From positions 310,001 through 374,000 of the forward strand of contig NZ_BIMC01000003.1 of NCBI RefSeq assembly GCF_004000885.1: a stretch of DNA of 64,000 nucleotides, given 5' to 3'. A model generated the notes under the pieces. The model was not told where the DNA came from. It saw nothing but the letters and a program-made list of their open reading frames with translations, and searched no databases. The stretch is from Paenibacillus glucanolyticus NBRC 15330 (GTDB lineage Bacteria > Bacillota > Bacilli > Paenibacillales > Paenibacillaceae). The position numbers were made by a program, and so were the translations under genes. Of the stretch, positions 52,373 through 59,939 are shown one piece after another (the stretch's first letter is position 1; each line of letters starts with the position of its first letter).

Positions 52373-53833
52373 ATGGACAGATTAACAACCAACCAAGGGG
52401 CTCCTGTAGGAGATAACCAAAATTCGAAAACGGCTGGCCGCCGCGGACCGACGCTGCTTGAGGATTATCATCTGATCGAAAAAATCGCCCATTTCGACCG
52501 TGAACGGATTCCGGAGCGTGTCGTTCACGCTCGCGGTGCAGGGGCGCACGGCGTGTTTGTGGTCGAGAATGATATGAAGGCTTATACCAGAGCTGCATTC
52601 CTGCAGGAAATTGGTCAGGAAACACCTGTCCTTGTGCGTTTCTCAACGGTTATCCATGGAACAGGATCACCGGAGACCGCTCGTGATCCACGCGGTTTTG
52701 CTGTGAAGTTCTACACGGAAGAAGGAAACTACGACATTGTGGGCAATCACCTCCCGGTCTTCTTTATCCGGGACGCCATTAAATTCCCGGATATGGTGCA
52801 TTCCCTGAAACCTTCGCCCGAGAGCAATATTCAAGAGGCAGGCCGCTACTGGGATTTCATGACGCTGTCACCGGAATCCACGCATATGATGACTTGGCTG
52901 TTCTCGGATCATGGTACACCGGCAAATTATCGCGAGCTTGACGGCTTTGGTGTGCATTCCTTCAAGTGGGTCAATGGTGAAGGCAAAGTAACGTACATCA
53001 AATATAAGTGGGAATCCGTGCAAGGGGTAAGAACGCTGGATGTGGATCAAGCGGGTGAGGTGCAGGGCAAGGACTTCAATCATGCCACCCGTGATCTGCG
53101 CGAACATATCGAAAATGGTGATTTTCCGAAGTGGCGCCTGCAGGTGCAGCTGATGTCCCCCGATGAGATGGACGATTTGTCCTTTGATGCGCTGGATCCT
53201 ACCAAGACCTGGCCGGAGGATCGCTTCCCATTCATCACCGTAGGTACGATGACACTAAACCGCAACCCGCAGAACTACTTTGCCGAGGTTGAGCAGGCCG
53301 CTTTCTCTCCAAGCGCTTTGGTGCCGGGTATTGAGCCATCCGAGGATAAATTGCTGCAAGGCCGCTTGTTCTCTTACCCGGATACGCAGCGTCATCGACT
53401 GGGACCGAATTATTTGCAGCTTCCGATCAACTGCCCGTACGCACCTGTGCGTAATCATCAGCGCGACGGCTTCATGAACGTGAAGCAGGATCCGTCACCG
53501 GTCAATTATGAGCCGAACAGTTATACAACGGGTCCTGTGGAAGACCCGTCGGTCCGCGAGAGCGAAGCTCCATTGACGGGGAGCGTTGTTCGTCAGCGCA
53601 TCGAGAAAACGGATGATTTCACGCAAGCCGGTGAATTGTACCGTTCGTTTACGCAGGAGCAGAAGGACCATTTACTTCGCAATCTGATTGACGACCTGAG
53701 CCAGGTCAAATCCGATATCCAGCTGCGAGCCGTATGCAACTTCTACCGTGCAGACGCCGAATATGGCGCGAAACTCGCGGCAGGACTCGGCGTGGACCTG
53801 AGCGGATTTATCCCGGGCAGTCAGCAGAAGTAA
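52373..53833 (+). CDS. katA: Catalase (haem, monofunctional), paralogue 2
   Basis: A 486-residue small-subunit catalase. The catalytic histidine (about residue 52) lies in [22 protein letters not shown]-type distal sequence, NAIKFPDMVHSLKPSPE and GRLFSYPDTQRHRLG, with the proximal haem Tyr, are all intact. Length is typical for clade 3 vegetative catalases. GGAGG lies seven bases before ATG 52373. A PerR-like box at 52326 and the PerR-like gene upstream support peroxide induction. It differs clearly from the 540-residue catalase at 26088, so the two are not recent duplicates. Confidence 0.95.
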   Translation: MDRLTTNQGAPVGDNQNSKTAGRRGPTLLEDYHLIEKIAHFDRERIPERVVHARGAGAHGVFVVENDMKAYTRAAFLQEIGQETPVLVRFSTVIHGTGSPETARDPRGFAVKFYTEEGNYDIVGNHLPVFFIRDAIKFPDMVHSLKPSPESNIQEAGRYWDFMTLSPESTHMMTWLFSDHGTPANYRELDGFGVHSFKWVNGEGKVTYIKYKWESVQGVRTLDVDQAGEVQGKDFNHATRDLREHIENGDFPKWRLQVQLMSPDEMDDLSFDALDPTKTWPEDRFPFITVGTMTLNRNPQNYFAEVEQAAFSPSALVPGIEPSEDKLLQGRLFSYPDTQRHRLGPNYLQLPINCPYAPVRNHQRDGFMNVKQDPSPVNYEPNSYTTGPVEDPSVRESEAPLTGSVVRQRIEKTDDFTQAGELYRSFTQEQKDHLLRNLIDDLSQVKSDIQLRAVCNFYRADAEYGAKLAAGLGVDLSGFIPGSQQK

Positions 53834-53853
53834 GGCAAGAACAACCGATAGGA

Positions 53854-53896
53854 GCCTCCATCTTGTTCCCGCTGTGCAGGGTGGAGGCCTTTATAT
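53854..53896 (+). terminator. Intrinsic terminator after catalase 2
   Basis: GCCTCCAT pairs with GTGGAGGC (one G-U), followed by CTTTATATA. Confidence 0.65.
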
Positions 53897-53900
53897 AAAC

Positions 53901-53960
53901 GGTGATCCGAGATCACCAGCCAAGAGGGGTACCCGTGTTACAATGGGTACCCCTCTATTT
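53901..53960 (+). repeat. Two further hairpins after catalase 2
   Basis: GGTGATC-CGA-GATCACC (53901-53917) is a 7-bp hairpin. AGAGGGGTACCC (53923-53934) pairs perfectly with GGGTACCCCTCT (53945-53956), 12 bp, followed by ATTTG. The second may be an extra terminator. Confidence 0.6.
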
Positions 53961-54222
53961 GAGTATCCATTCCAATTTACGTTCTGAATGAACACGTACA
54001 GGATGATGGCCGGCTTCATACACCGGCTGCATTCTATGACATGGGTCTTGGGTTCCTTTCGTTATGGTCGCAGGTTTAGTAAAGGGAGATTTGGAAGAAT
54101 AAGACCAAAGTGGCTTTATCTATAGGGTCAGGGCCTTTATACTGGAGTCAATACTAGATACTATAAGCTGTACTAAATTAACGGATGCACAGGCAAGAAT
54201 TTAAGAGAGCGAGGCATATAAG
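53961..54222. other. Intergenic region before hemD
   Basis: No convincing gene. It holds GCCGG-N7-CCGGC (about 54010-54026) and an AT-rich promoter-like stretch near 54137-54170 (TTTATACTGG and ATACTATAAG), which may drive hemD. No operator is recognised. Confidence 0.4.
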
Positions 54223-55038
54223 ATGGCACAGCATATGAAGGATCGGATCGTAGCCTTGGCCGGCCCGCGTAAAGCGGCAGACATGGCCAAGCTGGTGGAG
54301 AAGATGGGAGGAAGAGCACTGCTTCGTCCGGCGCAGGGAACTGTGTTTTTGGATGATGAAGTGCTGCGCAGCTCTATCGAGGCTTGGCTCAAGGCGCCTG
54401 CGCCGTGGGCGATCTTTACGACAGGAATCGGCCTGGAGGCCATTTATGATATGGCAGAACAGATGGGCCTTATGGATACATTGAATGAAACGATGCAGCA
54501 CACCTTCATTGCGGCAAGAGGGTACAAAACCGCAAATGCGCTGAAAAAACGCGGTCTCGCGCCCGTTGTCAGAGATGATGACGGCAGTACGGCCGGTCTC
54601 ATCCGGTCACTCGAGCCGCATGATTTCACAGGCAAGCGTGTCATTCTGCAGCTTCATGGCGAGTCGGCGCCCAAGCTGGTGGAGTGGCTCGAAGGCCGCG
54701 GCGCGGCGGTTGAGCAGATTCTGCCGTATCAGCATATTCCACCGCTTGAGGAAGACATTTCGCAGCTTGTCGATGAAATCATCGGCGGCAAGGTCCATGC
54801 CGTTGCTTTTACCAGTGCACCCCAGTTTCGTTTTTTAGCTGATTATGCCCGTGCCCATGGCAAGCTGGAGGCGGTGCTGGAGGCATTTCGGGGACCTGTC
54901 CTGGCAGCGGCTGTAGGGAAGGTTACAGCCCAGGGGCTGCGTGAGGAAGGCATTGAACGCATGGTGGTTCCGGAGGAGGAGCGGATGGGCAGCATGATGG
55001 TGACGCTTGGCCGCTACTTTGCTCAAAATCAAGAATAA
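54223..55038 (+). CDS. hemD: Uroporphyrinogen-III synthase, stand-alone
   Basis: A 271-residue HemD-fold protein that cyclises hydroxymethylbilane to uroporphyrinogen III in haem, sirohaem and corrin synthesis. The two Rossmann-like lobes carry IVALAGPRKAADMAKLVEKMGGRA, PWAIFTTGIGLEAIYDMAE (the FTTGIG segment binds substrate), IAARGYKTANALKKRGL, KRVILQLHGE and HAVAFTSAPQFRFLADYA, all matching the family. It stands outside the usual hemAXCDBL cluster, so it may be a second copy or act with another tetrapyrrole route. It sits after the catalase gene. Confidence 0.88.
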   Translation: MAQHMKDRIVALAGPRKAADMAKLVEKMGGRALLRPAQGTVFLDDEVLRSSIEAWLKAPAPWAIFTTGIGLEAIYDMAEQMGLMDTLNETMQHTFIAARGYKTANALKKRGLAPVVRDDDGSTAGLIRSLEPHDFTGKRVILQLHGESAPKLVEWLEGRGAAVEQILPYQHIPPLEEDISQLVDEIIGGKVHAVAFTSAPQFRFLADYARAHGKLEAVLEAFRGPVLAAAVGKVTAQGLREEGIERMVVPEEERMGSMMVTLGRYFAQNQE

Positions 55039-55145
55039 TGTCATGATATAGAATGGGAGCTGGCAAGATTAGCTTCCATTCCGGCTTCTGATGCATGTTT
55101 TCGGAGGATCATGTGAAATATGGAGTAGTAATAGGAGGATGACCA

Positions 55146-55784
55146 ATGGATAAGAAAAAAGCATTGCTGCTCGGCAGCTATACCCACCCGAAGTTTCATC
55201 CGCTGCAAGGCATCGATAAACAAATGACGCATCTGCTGAATGATATGTTCACCGTGCAGTGCACGGAAAATCATAAAATGCTTCATGAGAGCAATCTGTA
55301 CCCTTATGAGTTATGCATCGCCTACAGCGATTTGTGGGACGAGCGCGTCTCCCCCCGGCAGACCGCCGGCTTGCTGTCCTATGTAAGCGGAGGCGGTGGA
55401 TTGCTTGTCATTCATAACGGGGTGACGCTGGCTAACCGGTATGAGCTGGCCCAGCTGATCGGCGCCCGGTTTGACGGACACCCGCCAATGGAGAAGCTGT
55501 ATTTTGTCCCCGGGGAGACCGAACACGATATTACGGAAGGCATGGAGCCTTTTGTGCTGGATGAGGAGCCTTACCGCTTCATATTTGATCCCTTCACCGA
55601 GAAAACGGTGCTGCTGCATTATGAATTCGAAGGGAAGCAGTGGCCTGCTGCCTGGTGTCATACGTATGGCATCGGACGCGTGGTATTCCTGATGCCGGGT
55701 CACCATGAGCCGTCCTTTCTCCAGCCACAGCTGCGGCTCATGATCACGCAGGCAGCGAAGTGGGCTGCACGTGTTCCAGGTTAA
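55146..55784 (+). CDS. ThuA-like domain protein
   Basis: A 212-residue cytoplasmic protein of the ThuA/glutamine-amidotransferase-like fold. Features are KKALLLGSYTHPKFHPLQGIDKQM near the N-terminus, GGGGLLVIHNGVTLANRYELAQLIGARFDGHPPM (about 78-112), EHDITEGMEPFVLDEEPYRFIFDP and a late YGIGRVVFLMPGHHEPSFLQPQLRLMITQAAKW. These match ThuA-family trehalose or sugar-utilisation proteins, whose reaction is not settled. No partner sugar genes are adjacent. AGGAGG-like sequence precedes ATG 55146. Confidence 0.8.
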   Translation: MDKKKALLLGSYTHPKFHPLQGIDKQMTHLLNDMFTVQCTENHKMLHESNLYPYELCIAYSDLWDERVSPRQTAGLLSYVSGGGGLLVIHNGVTLANRYELAQLIGARFDGHPPMEKLYFVPGETEHDITEGMEPFVLDEEPYRFIFDPFTEKTVLLHYEFEGKQWPAAWCHTYGIGRVVFLMPGHHEPSFLQPQLRLMITQAAKWAARVPG

Positions 55785-55819
55785 ATGATTTCGTGAGGAT
55801 ATCGGTGGGAGGGACGCGC

Positions 55820-56518
55820 GTGAGCGGGAAGATTTTAATTGTAGAGGATGAAGTGAAAATATCCCGCTTGCTTGAAATCGAGCTGGAGAGTGAAGGTTAT
55901 CAAGTGACCAAGGCGGATAACGGACTGGATGCGCTGGAGGCTTACCGCAGTCAGGACGTGGATTTGATATTGCTGGACGTCATGCTGCCGGGGATGAGCG
56001 GGATCGAGCTGCTTCGTCGGATTCGTGCGCATGATACGCACACGGCCGTGCTGCTGCTGACTGCCAAGAGCTCTGTTGAGGATAAAGTGTCAGGGCTTGA
56101 TCTTGGAGCCAACGATTATATTACGAAGCCGTTTCAGATCGAAGAGCTGCTGGCGCGGATTCGTGCGGCATTGCGGCTTCAGGGGGCCCAGCATTCGGCA
56201 GAGCAGTCAGACGGGGAGTGGCTTACGGCTGCGGACCTGAAATTGAATGAAGGCACGCGTGAAGTCATTCGCGATGAACGAAGAATGGATCTGACGCCGC
56301 GCGAATTCGACCTGCTCGTATACTTGCTGAAGAACAAACGGCAGGTGCTGAATCGCGAGCAGATTCTTGCCGCCGTATGGGGATATGATTACTACGGCGA
56401 TACCAACGTCGTTGATGTATACATACGCTATGTCCGCAAAAAAATCGATCAGGACGGCAAGCCGGAGCTTATTCACACCGTTCGCGGTGTCGGCTATGTG
56501 CTGAAAGATACCCCATGA
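55820..56518 (+). CDS. OmpR family response regulator of the PepSY operon
   Basis: A 232-residue regulator. The receiver has KILIVEDEVKISRLLEIELESEGY, phospho-Asp in DLILLDVMLPGMSG (about 52), and LLLTAKSSVEDKVSGLDLGANDYITKPFQIEEL. The winged helix has DLTPREFDLLVYLLKNKRQVLNREQILAAVWGYDYYGDTNVVDVYIRYVRKKID. GTG 55820 follows GGGAGGGA; the frame upstream to 55760 overlaps the ThuA-like gene and is not preferred. It is coupled to the kinase by an ATGA overlap and probably controls the two PepSY genes that follow. Confidence 0.95.
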   Translation: MSGKILIVEDEVKISRLLEIELESEGYQVTKADNGLDALEAYRSQDVDLILLDVMLPGMSGIELLRRIRAHDTHTAVLLLTAKSSVEDKVSGLDLGANDYITKPFQIEELLARIRAALRLQGAQHSAEQSDGEWLTAADLKLNEGTREVIRDERRMDLTPREFDLLVYLLKNKRQVLNREQILAAVWGYDYYGDTNVVDVYIRYVRKKIDQDGKPELIHTVRGVGYVLKDTP

Positions 56519-57867
56519 AGCTGAGCAGCAAAATCCACCTCTATTCGTCGGTGCTGATGGCTGTCATCCTGATTGTCATGAATTTATGCATCTATTATGT
56601 GTTCAGCAAAATGTCGCTGGACAGCCAGCTGAAACAGGCGGAGGTTGAGGCGTCCAGCATAGCCCGGGGCATGGCACATTCAGCCGCTGCCATTCCCGTC
56701 GGTGATTTGCTGCGAAGCTATGTACCAGCTGACGGGAAGATTCAATTCGTCCCGGCGGACAGCAAGGTCAAATCTCCGTTTGTGACCTCCTCCGGCGAGG
56801 AGATGGAAGGGCTCAAGCTGCCGTATAACATCAATAAGCAGGTAAAGCAGATTTCGTATGAAGGCATGCGTTACGTGATGGTTTCCATGCCGGTGATTTG
56901 GAGTGACGGGGCTGTTTACAACATCCAAATTTCCCGCAGCCTGGCCGCAACGATGGAGACGCTGCAGGCACTCCGAATCGTACTGGTGGCCGTAACCGCC
57001 ATAGGACTTGTCCCGATCGTGGTTTCTACGCGGGTGCTGGGGAGATTGATCATGCAGCCGATCACGGGCTTGATCCATACGATGCAGGATATTCGTCAAA
57101 GCGGCCGCTTCCGGCGAATCGAGCTGAAGGAGAAATCCAAGGACGAGCTGGTTGAGATGGGCGCTGCGTTTAACGACATGATTACGCTGCTGGAGAGCAA
57201 TCACGCCAAGCAGGAGCAATTTGTATCCAACGCTTCCCATGAGCTGAAGACACCTCTGACCATTATTGAGAGTTACGCAAGCTTGTTGAAGCGTCGTGGA
57301 ATGGATCGGCCCGAATTGTTCATGGAGTCGGTTGAAGCGATTCACTCTGAGGCCATTCGAATGAAGGAAATGACGGAGCAGCTGCTGCTGCTTGCCCGCA
57401 ATCAGGAGCAGTGGCAAGTCGAGATGGAGCAGGTGGATCTTGTTGCATTGTCGGAGTCCTCGGCGCGTGCTTTTCGCGATGCCTACAATCGCACGGTGGA
57501 GATTAAAGCCGATGGTGAGGTTCTCGGCTGGACAGACAGCCGCAGGCTGAAGCAGCTCTTGTTCATTCTGCTGGATAATGCGCGTAAATACAGTGACGAG
57601 CATATGATCATCGAGATTGGAAACCAATCATCCGAGGCCTATATCCGGGTTATCGACCGCGGAATCGGAATAACTAAAGACGAGCTGGAGCATGTGTTTG
57701 ACCGCTTCTACCGGGTGGACGAGGCCCGCGGCCGCCGCGGCGGAGGGGCGGGGCTCGGCTTGTCCCTAGCGAAGGATATCGCAGCAGCCATCTCTGCCGT
57801 TGTGGAGCTGGACAGCCTGCCTGGCGTGGGCACAACAGCCACGATTCGCATGAGGGCCTCCCAATAG
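56515..57867 (+). CDS. Sensor histidine kinase of the PepSY operon
   Basis: A 450-residue membrane kinase. Two transmembrane helices (about 8-30 and 155-175) enclose an extracellular sensor of about 120 residues with a PAS/CACHE-like strand pattern. A HAMP domain follows (to about 230), then H-box SNASHELKTPLTIIESYASLL (His about 242) and an ATPase domain with LFILLDNARKYS, RVIDRGIGITKDE and GAGLGLSLAKDIAAA. Motifs are intact. Overlap with the response regulator gene shows a tight two-component pair. The downstream PepSY proteins could be part of the sensed system. Confidence 0.94.
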   Translation: MKLSSKIHLYSSVLMAVILIVMNLCIYYVFSKMSLDSQLKQAEVEASSIARGMAHSAAAIPVGDLLRSYVPADGKIQFVPADSKVKSPFVTSSGEEMEGLKLPYNINKQVKQISYEGMRYVMVSMPVIWSDGAVYNIQISRSLAATMETLQALRIVLVAVTAIGLVPIVVSTRVLGRLIMQPITGLIHTMQDIRQSGRFRRIELKEKSKDELVEMGAAFNDMITLLESNHAKQEQFVSNASHELKTPLTIIESYASLLKRRGMDRPELFMESVEAIHSEAIRMKEMTEQLLLLARNQEQWQVEMEQVDLVALSESSARAFRDAYNRTVEIKADGEVLGWTDSRRLKQLLFILLDNARKYSDEHMIIEIGNQSSEAYIRVIDRGIGITKDELEHVFDRFYRVDEARGRRGGGAGLGLSLAKDIAAAISAVVELDSLPGVGTTATIRMRASQ

Positions 57868-57949
57868 AAGAAAAGCACCCTTTTCTCATCGAATTCTAAC
57901 CAAACTGCGCTATACTGACGGAAAAGACGAATGTGTCCGAGGTGATTAG

Positions 57950-58588
57950 ATGCGTAAAAGAGTCAGTTTGCTGCTGGGTGTCGTTCTCGTGGTGGCTGTT
58001 ATGATCATTGTGAATGCGGTCTGGAGTCCGTTCAGCCGTTCGACGGAGGCCATGTCACAGGCTGAAGCCGTTCGTGGGGTATTGGAGCAATACCAGGGCG
58101 GTAAGATTATAAAAGCATCCCTGGAAGGTGAGGTGTACCGGATGGAGCTTCAATCGGACACCGGAAAGTACGAGCTGACAGTGGATGCCCGTAACGGGGA
58201 CATCGTGTCCATCAAACCACTGGACCAAGCGGAAGTGAAGCCGGAGCCGGAGCCGGTTGACCCCGTGCAGCCACCGGATCAGGATAACCCCCCCAAGCCG
58301 GGAGAGAACGGTGGGGAGGGAACAACAGGCGGCGAAAGCGGAAACGGTACAGGGATCAACAATCCCGAGCCGCCTAAAACGATGATTACCAAAGAACAGG
58401 CGACCAAACTCTCCTTAGGGAAGGTAGCGGGAACGGTTGAAGACGTGGAGTATCGCGAGAGCAAGAGCAGCCGTTACTATCTGGTGGAGATTGAGCGGGA
58501 AGATGGACGGGAAGCAACCATTCAAGTCCATGCGATTACAGGCGAAATTATGACGATTACATGGGACGACGATGATGACGATGAATAA
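57950..58588 (+). CDS. Membrane-anchored PepSY domain protein, acidic C-terminus
   Basis: A 212-residue exported protein. A signal anchor (residues 4-25) is followed by a PepSY-like domain (about 35-90: AEAVRGVLEQYQGGKIIKASLEGEVYRMELQSDTGKYELTVDARNGDIVSI). A Pro/Glu/Gly-rich linker (about 95-140) leads to a second PepSY-like domain (about 144-205: TKEQATKLSLGKVAGTVEDVEYRESKSSRYYLVEIERED). The tail ends in WDDDDDDE. PepSY domains may inhibit proteases or act in the envelope. It lies 82 bases after the kinase gene and is similar to the next protein, so it is probably part of the same regulon. Confidence 0.85.
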   Translation: MRKRVSLLLGVVLVVAVMIIVNAVWSPFSRSTEAMSQAEAVRGVLEQYQGGKIIKASLEGEVYRMELQSDTGKYELTVDARNGDIVSIKPLDQAEVKPEPEPVDPVQPPDQDNPPKPGENGGEGTTGGESGNGTGINNPEPPKTMITKEQATKLSLGKVAGTVEDVEYRESKSSRYYLVEIEREDGREATIQVHAITGEIMTITWDDDDDDE

Positions 58589-58707
58589 TGAGAGGGTATT
58601 TCACATTTTATCATCGTTTTCTAATCTTTCTCTCGGAGTGCTCTCATTTTGAACGTTTATATTAGGTTTGTAGAGATAACCAAGAGAGTATAGAGGAGGC
58701 GTAAGAT

Positions 58708-59361
58708 ATGAAAAAAGGAACATTGTGGGCAGGTGCGCTGTCCGTGGCAATCGCGGCAAGTGGAGTATACGGTTATAACGCTGTGCAGGCGGCAGGATCA
58801 GAAAAGGCCCCGGCAGCGAAAACCCAGGCGGCAGCGAAGCAGCAGCTGATCGGTATGGAGAAGGCAGAGCAGTTGGCACTGGCCGCTGCCAGCGGTAAAG
58901 TGGAGAGCATTGATATCGACCGCAAAAAAGGCAAGCTGGTCTATGATGTGGAGATCCAGCAGAAAAACCGGGATGTGGATGTATGGATTGATGCCTACAC
59001 AGGCAAATCCCTCGGTGTTCGGGTAGACCAGGACGATGATGATAATGACCGCGACAACATTCCCGCCAATCTGATTGGTGCCGGCAAGGCTTCTGCTATT
59101 GCAGTCCAACATGTTAAGGGCGGGACTGCTGTGGAAGTGGATTTGGACCAAGATGATGGCAAATGGGTGTATGACGTTGAAGTCAAGACAGCCAAAGGGT
59201 CGTCTGAGGTAGAAGTTCATGCCGTCAGCGGCAAAGTGATCAAGGCAGAGAATGAGAAGCATGACGACCACGATGACGATGACGACCACCATGACCGGGA
59301 TCATGATGATGATCGTGACGATAACGATAACGATAACGATAACGATCGTGATGACGACTAA
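58708..59361 (+). CDS. Secreted PepSY protein with Asp/His-rich tail
   Basis: A 217-residue exported protein. A signal peptide (1-27, ending AVQAAG) precedes two PepSY domains (about 48-107, with KAEQLALAAASGKVESIDIDRKKGKLVYDVEIQ, and about 122-185). The last 30 residues are almost only Asp, His, Asn and Arg (HDDHDDDDDHHDRDHDDDRDD then an NDND run), and a shorter DDDDNDRDN run joins the two domains. Such tails could bind metal cations outside the cell. GAGG lies 10 bases before ATG 58708. The gene ends the two-component/PepSY cluster, with a very strong terminator after it. Confidence 0.88.
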   Translation: MKKGTLWAGALSVAIAASGVYGYNAVQAAGSEKAPAAKTQAAAKQQLIGMEKAEQLALAAASGKVESIDIDRKKGKLVYDVEIQQKNRDVDVWIDAYTGKSLGVRVDQDDDDNDRDNIPANLIGAGKASAIAVQHVKGGTAVEVDLDQDDGKWVYDVEVKTAKGSSEVEVHAVSGKVIKAENEKHDDHDDDDDHHDRDHDDDRDDNDNDNDNDRDDD

Positions 59362-59394
59362 GCCGTTTTTCATCCTCACGGAATAGATGCATAA

Positions 59395-59438
59395 GCGAAC
59401 AGGCGGGGGTATGGTTTCCCCCGCCTGTTCGCTTTTTT
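59395..59438 (+). terminator. Intrinsic terminator after the PepSY cluster
   Basis: GCGAACAGGCGGGGG pairs with CCCCCGCCTGTTCGC, 15 bp, followed by TTTTTT. Confidence 0.92.
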
Positions 59439-59621
59439 CATGATGGCACCTGAATGGTCGTTCTGTTCATCTGAAACCAAGATGCCCTCATATTTAGAGT
59501 GAAATCAGGGGAAATTGATAAGGAAGCTTCTCTATACTTATGAAGGCAAGTCCAAGGATAGATGTTTTTGCCAGCATTACAGGTTATAATGGAACCAGAC
59601 AACGACCGGGAGGGATATACC

Positions 59622-59939
59622 TTGAGTGATCTTTTTAAAAAAGCAATCTCGTTAGGATTGGGCCTTACCGTAGTCAGCAAGGAAAAAGTAGAGAAAGTCG
59701 TGGATGATTTGGTTAAACGCGGGGAGCTTGCTCCTGCGGAGTCCAAGGCACTTGTGAACCGTCTCGTGGAACGCGGCGAAGAAGAGCAGTCGCAGATCAA
59801 GACGTATATTTATGAACAGGTGCAGCGTGTATTGTCCGAGCTGGACGTACCTAAAGAGAGTGATGTCGCCAGCCTGGAACAGCGCATTGCCGCTCTGGAG
59901 AAGAAGGTCGTAGAACTGGAAGGATCGCAGCAGGAATAG
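59622..59939 (+). CDS. Phasin-like small helical protein
   Basis: A 105-residue protein that is mostly helical and coiled-coil: LFKKAISLGLGLTVVSKEKVEKVVDDLVKRGELAPAESKALVNRLVERGEEEQ and, at the C-terminus, ASLEQRIAALEKKVVELE. It resembles the phasin/polyhydroxyalkanoate-regulator family found next to aarF in Firmicutes. TTG 59622 has GGGAGGGA eight bases upstream; the frame extends to 59562, where a TATAAT (59585-59590) lies, probably a promoter -10. Its stop codon is immediately followed by the aarF-type ATG, so the two are translated together. Confidence 0.8.
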   Translation: MSDLFKKAISLGLGLTVVSKEKVEKVVDDLVKRGELAPAESKALVNRLVERGEEEQSQIKTYIYEQVQRVLSELDVPKESDVASLEQRIAALEKKVVELEGSQQE

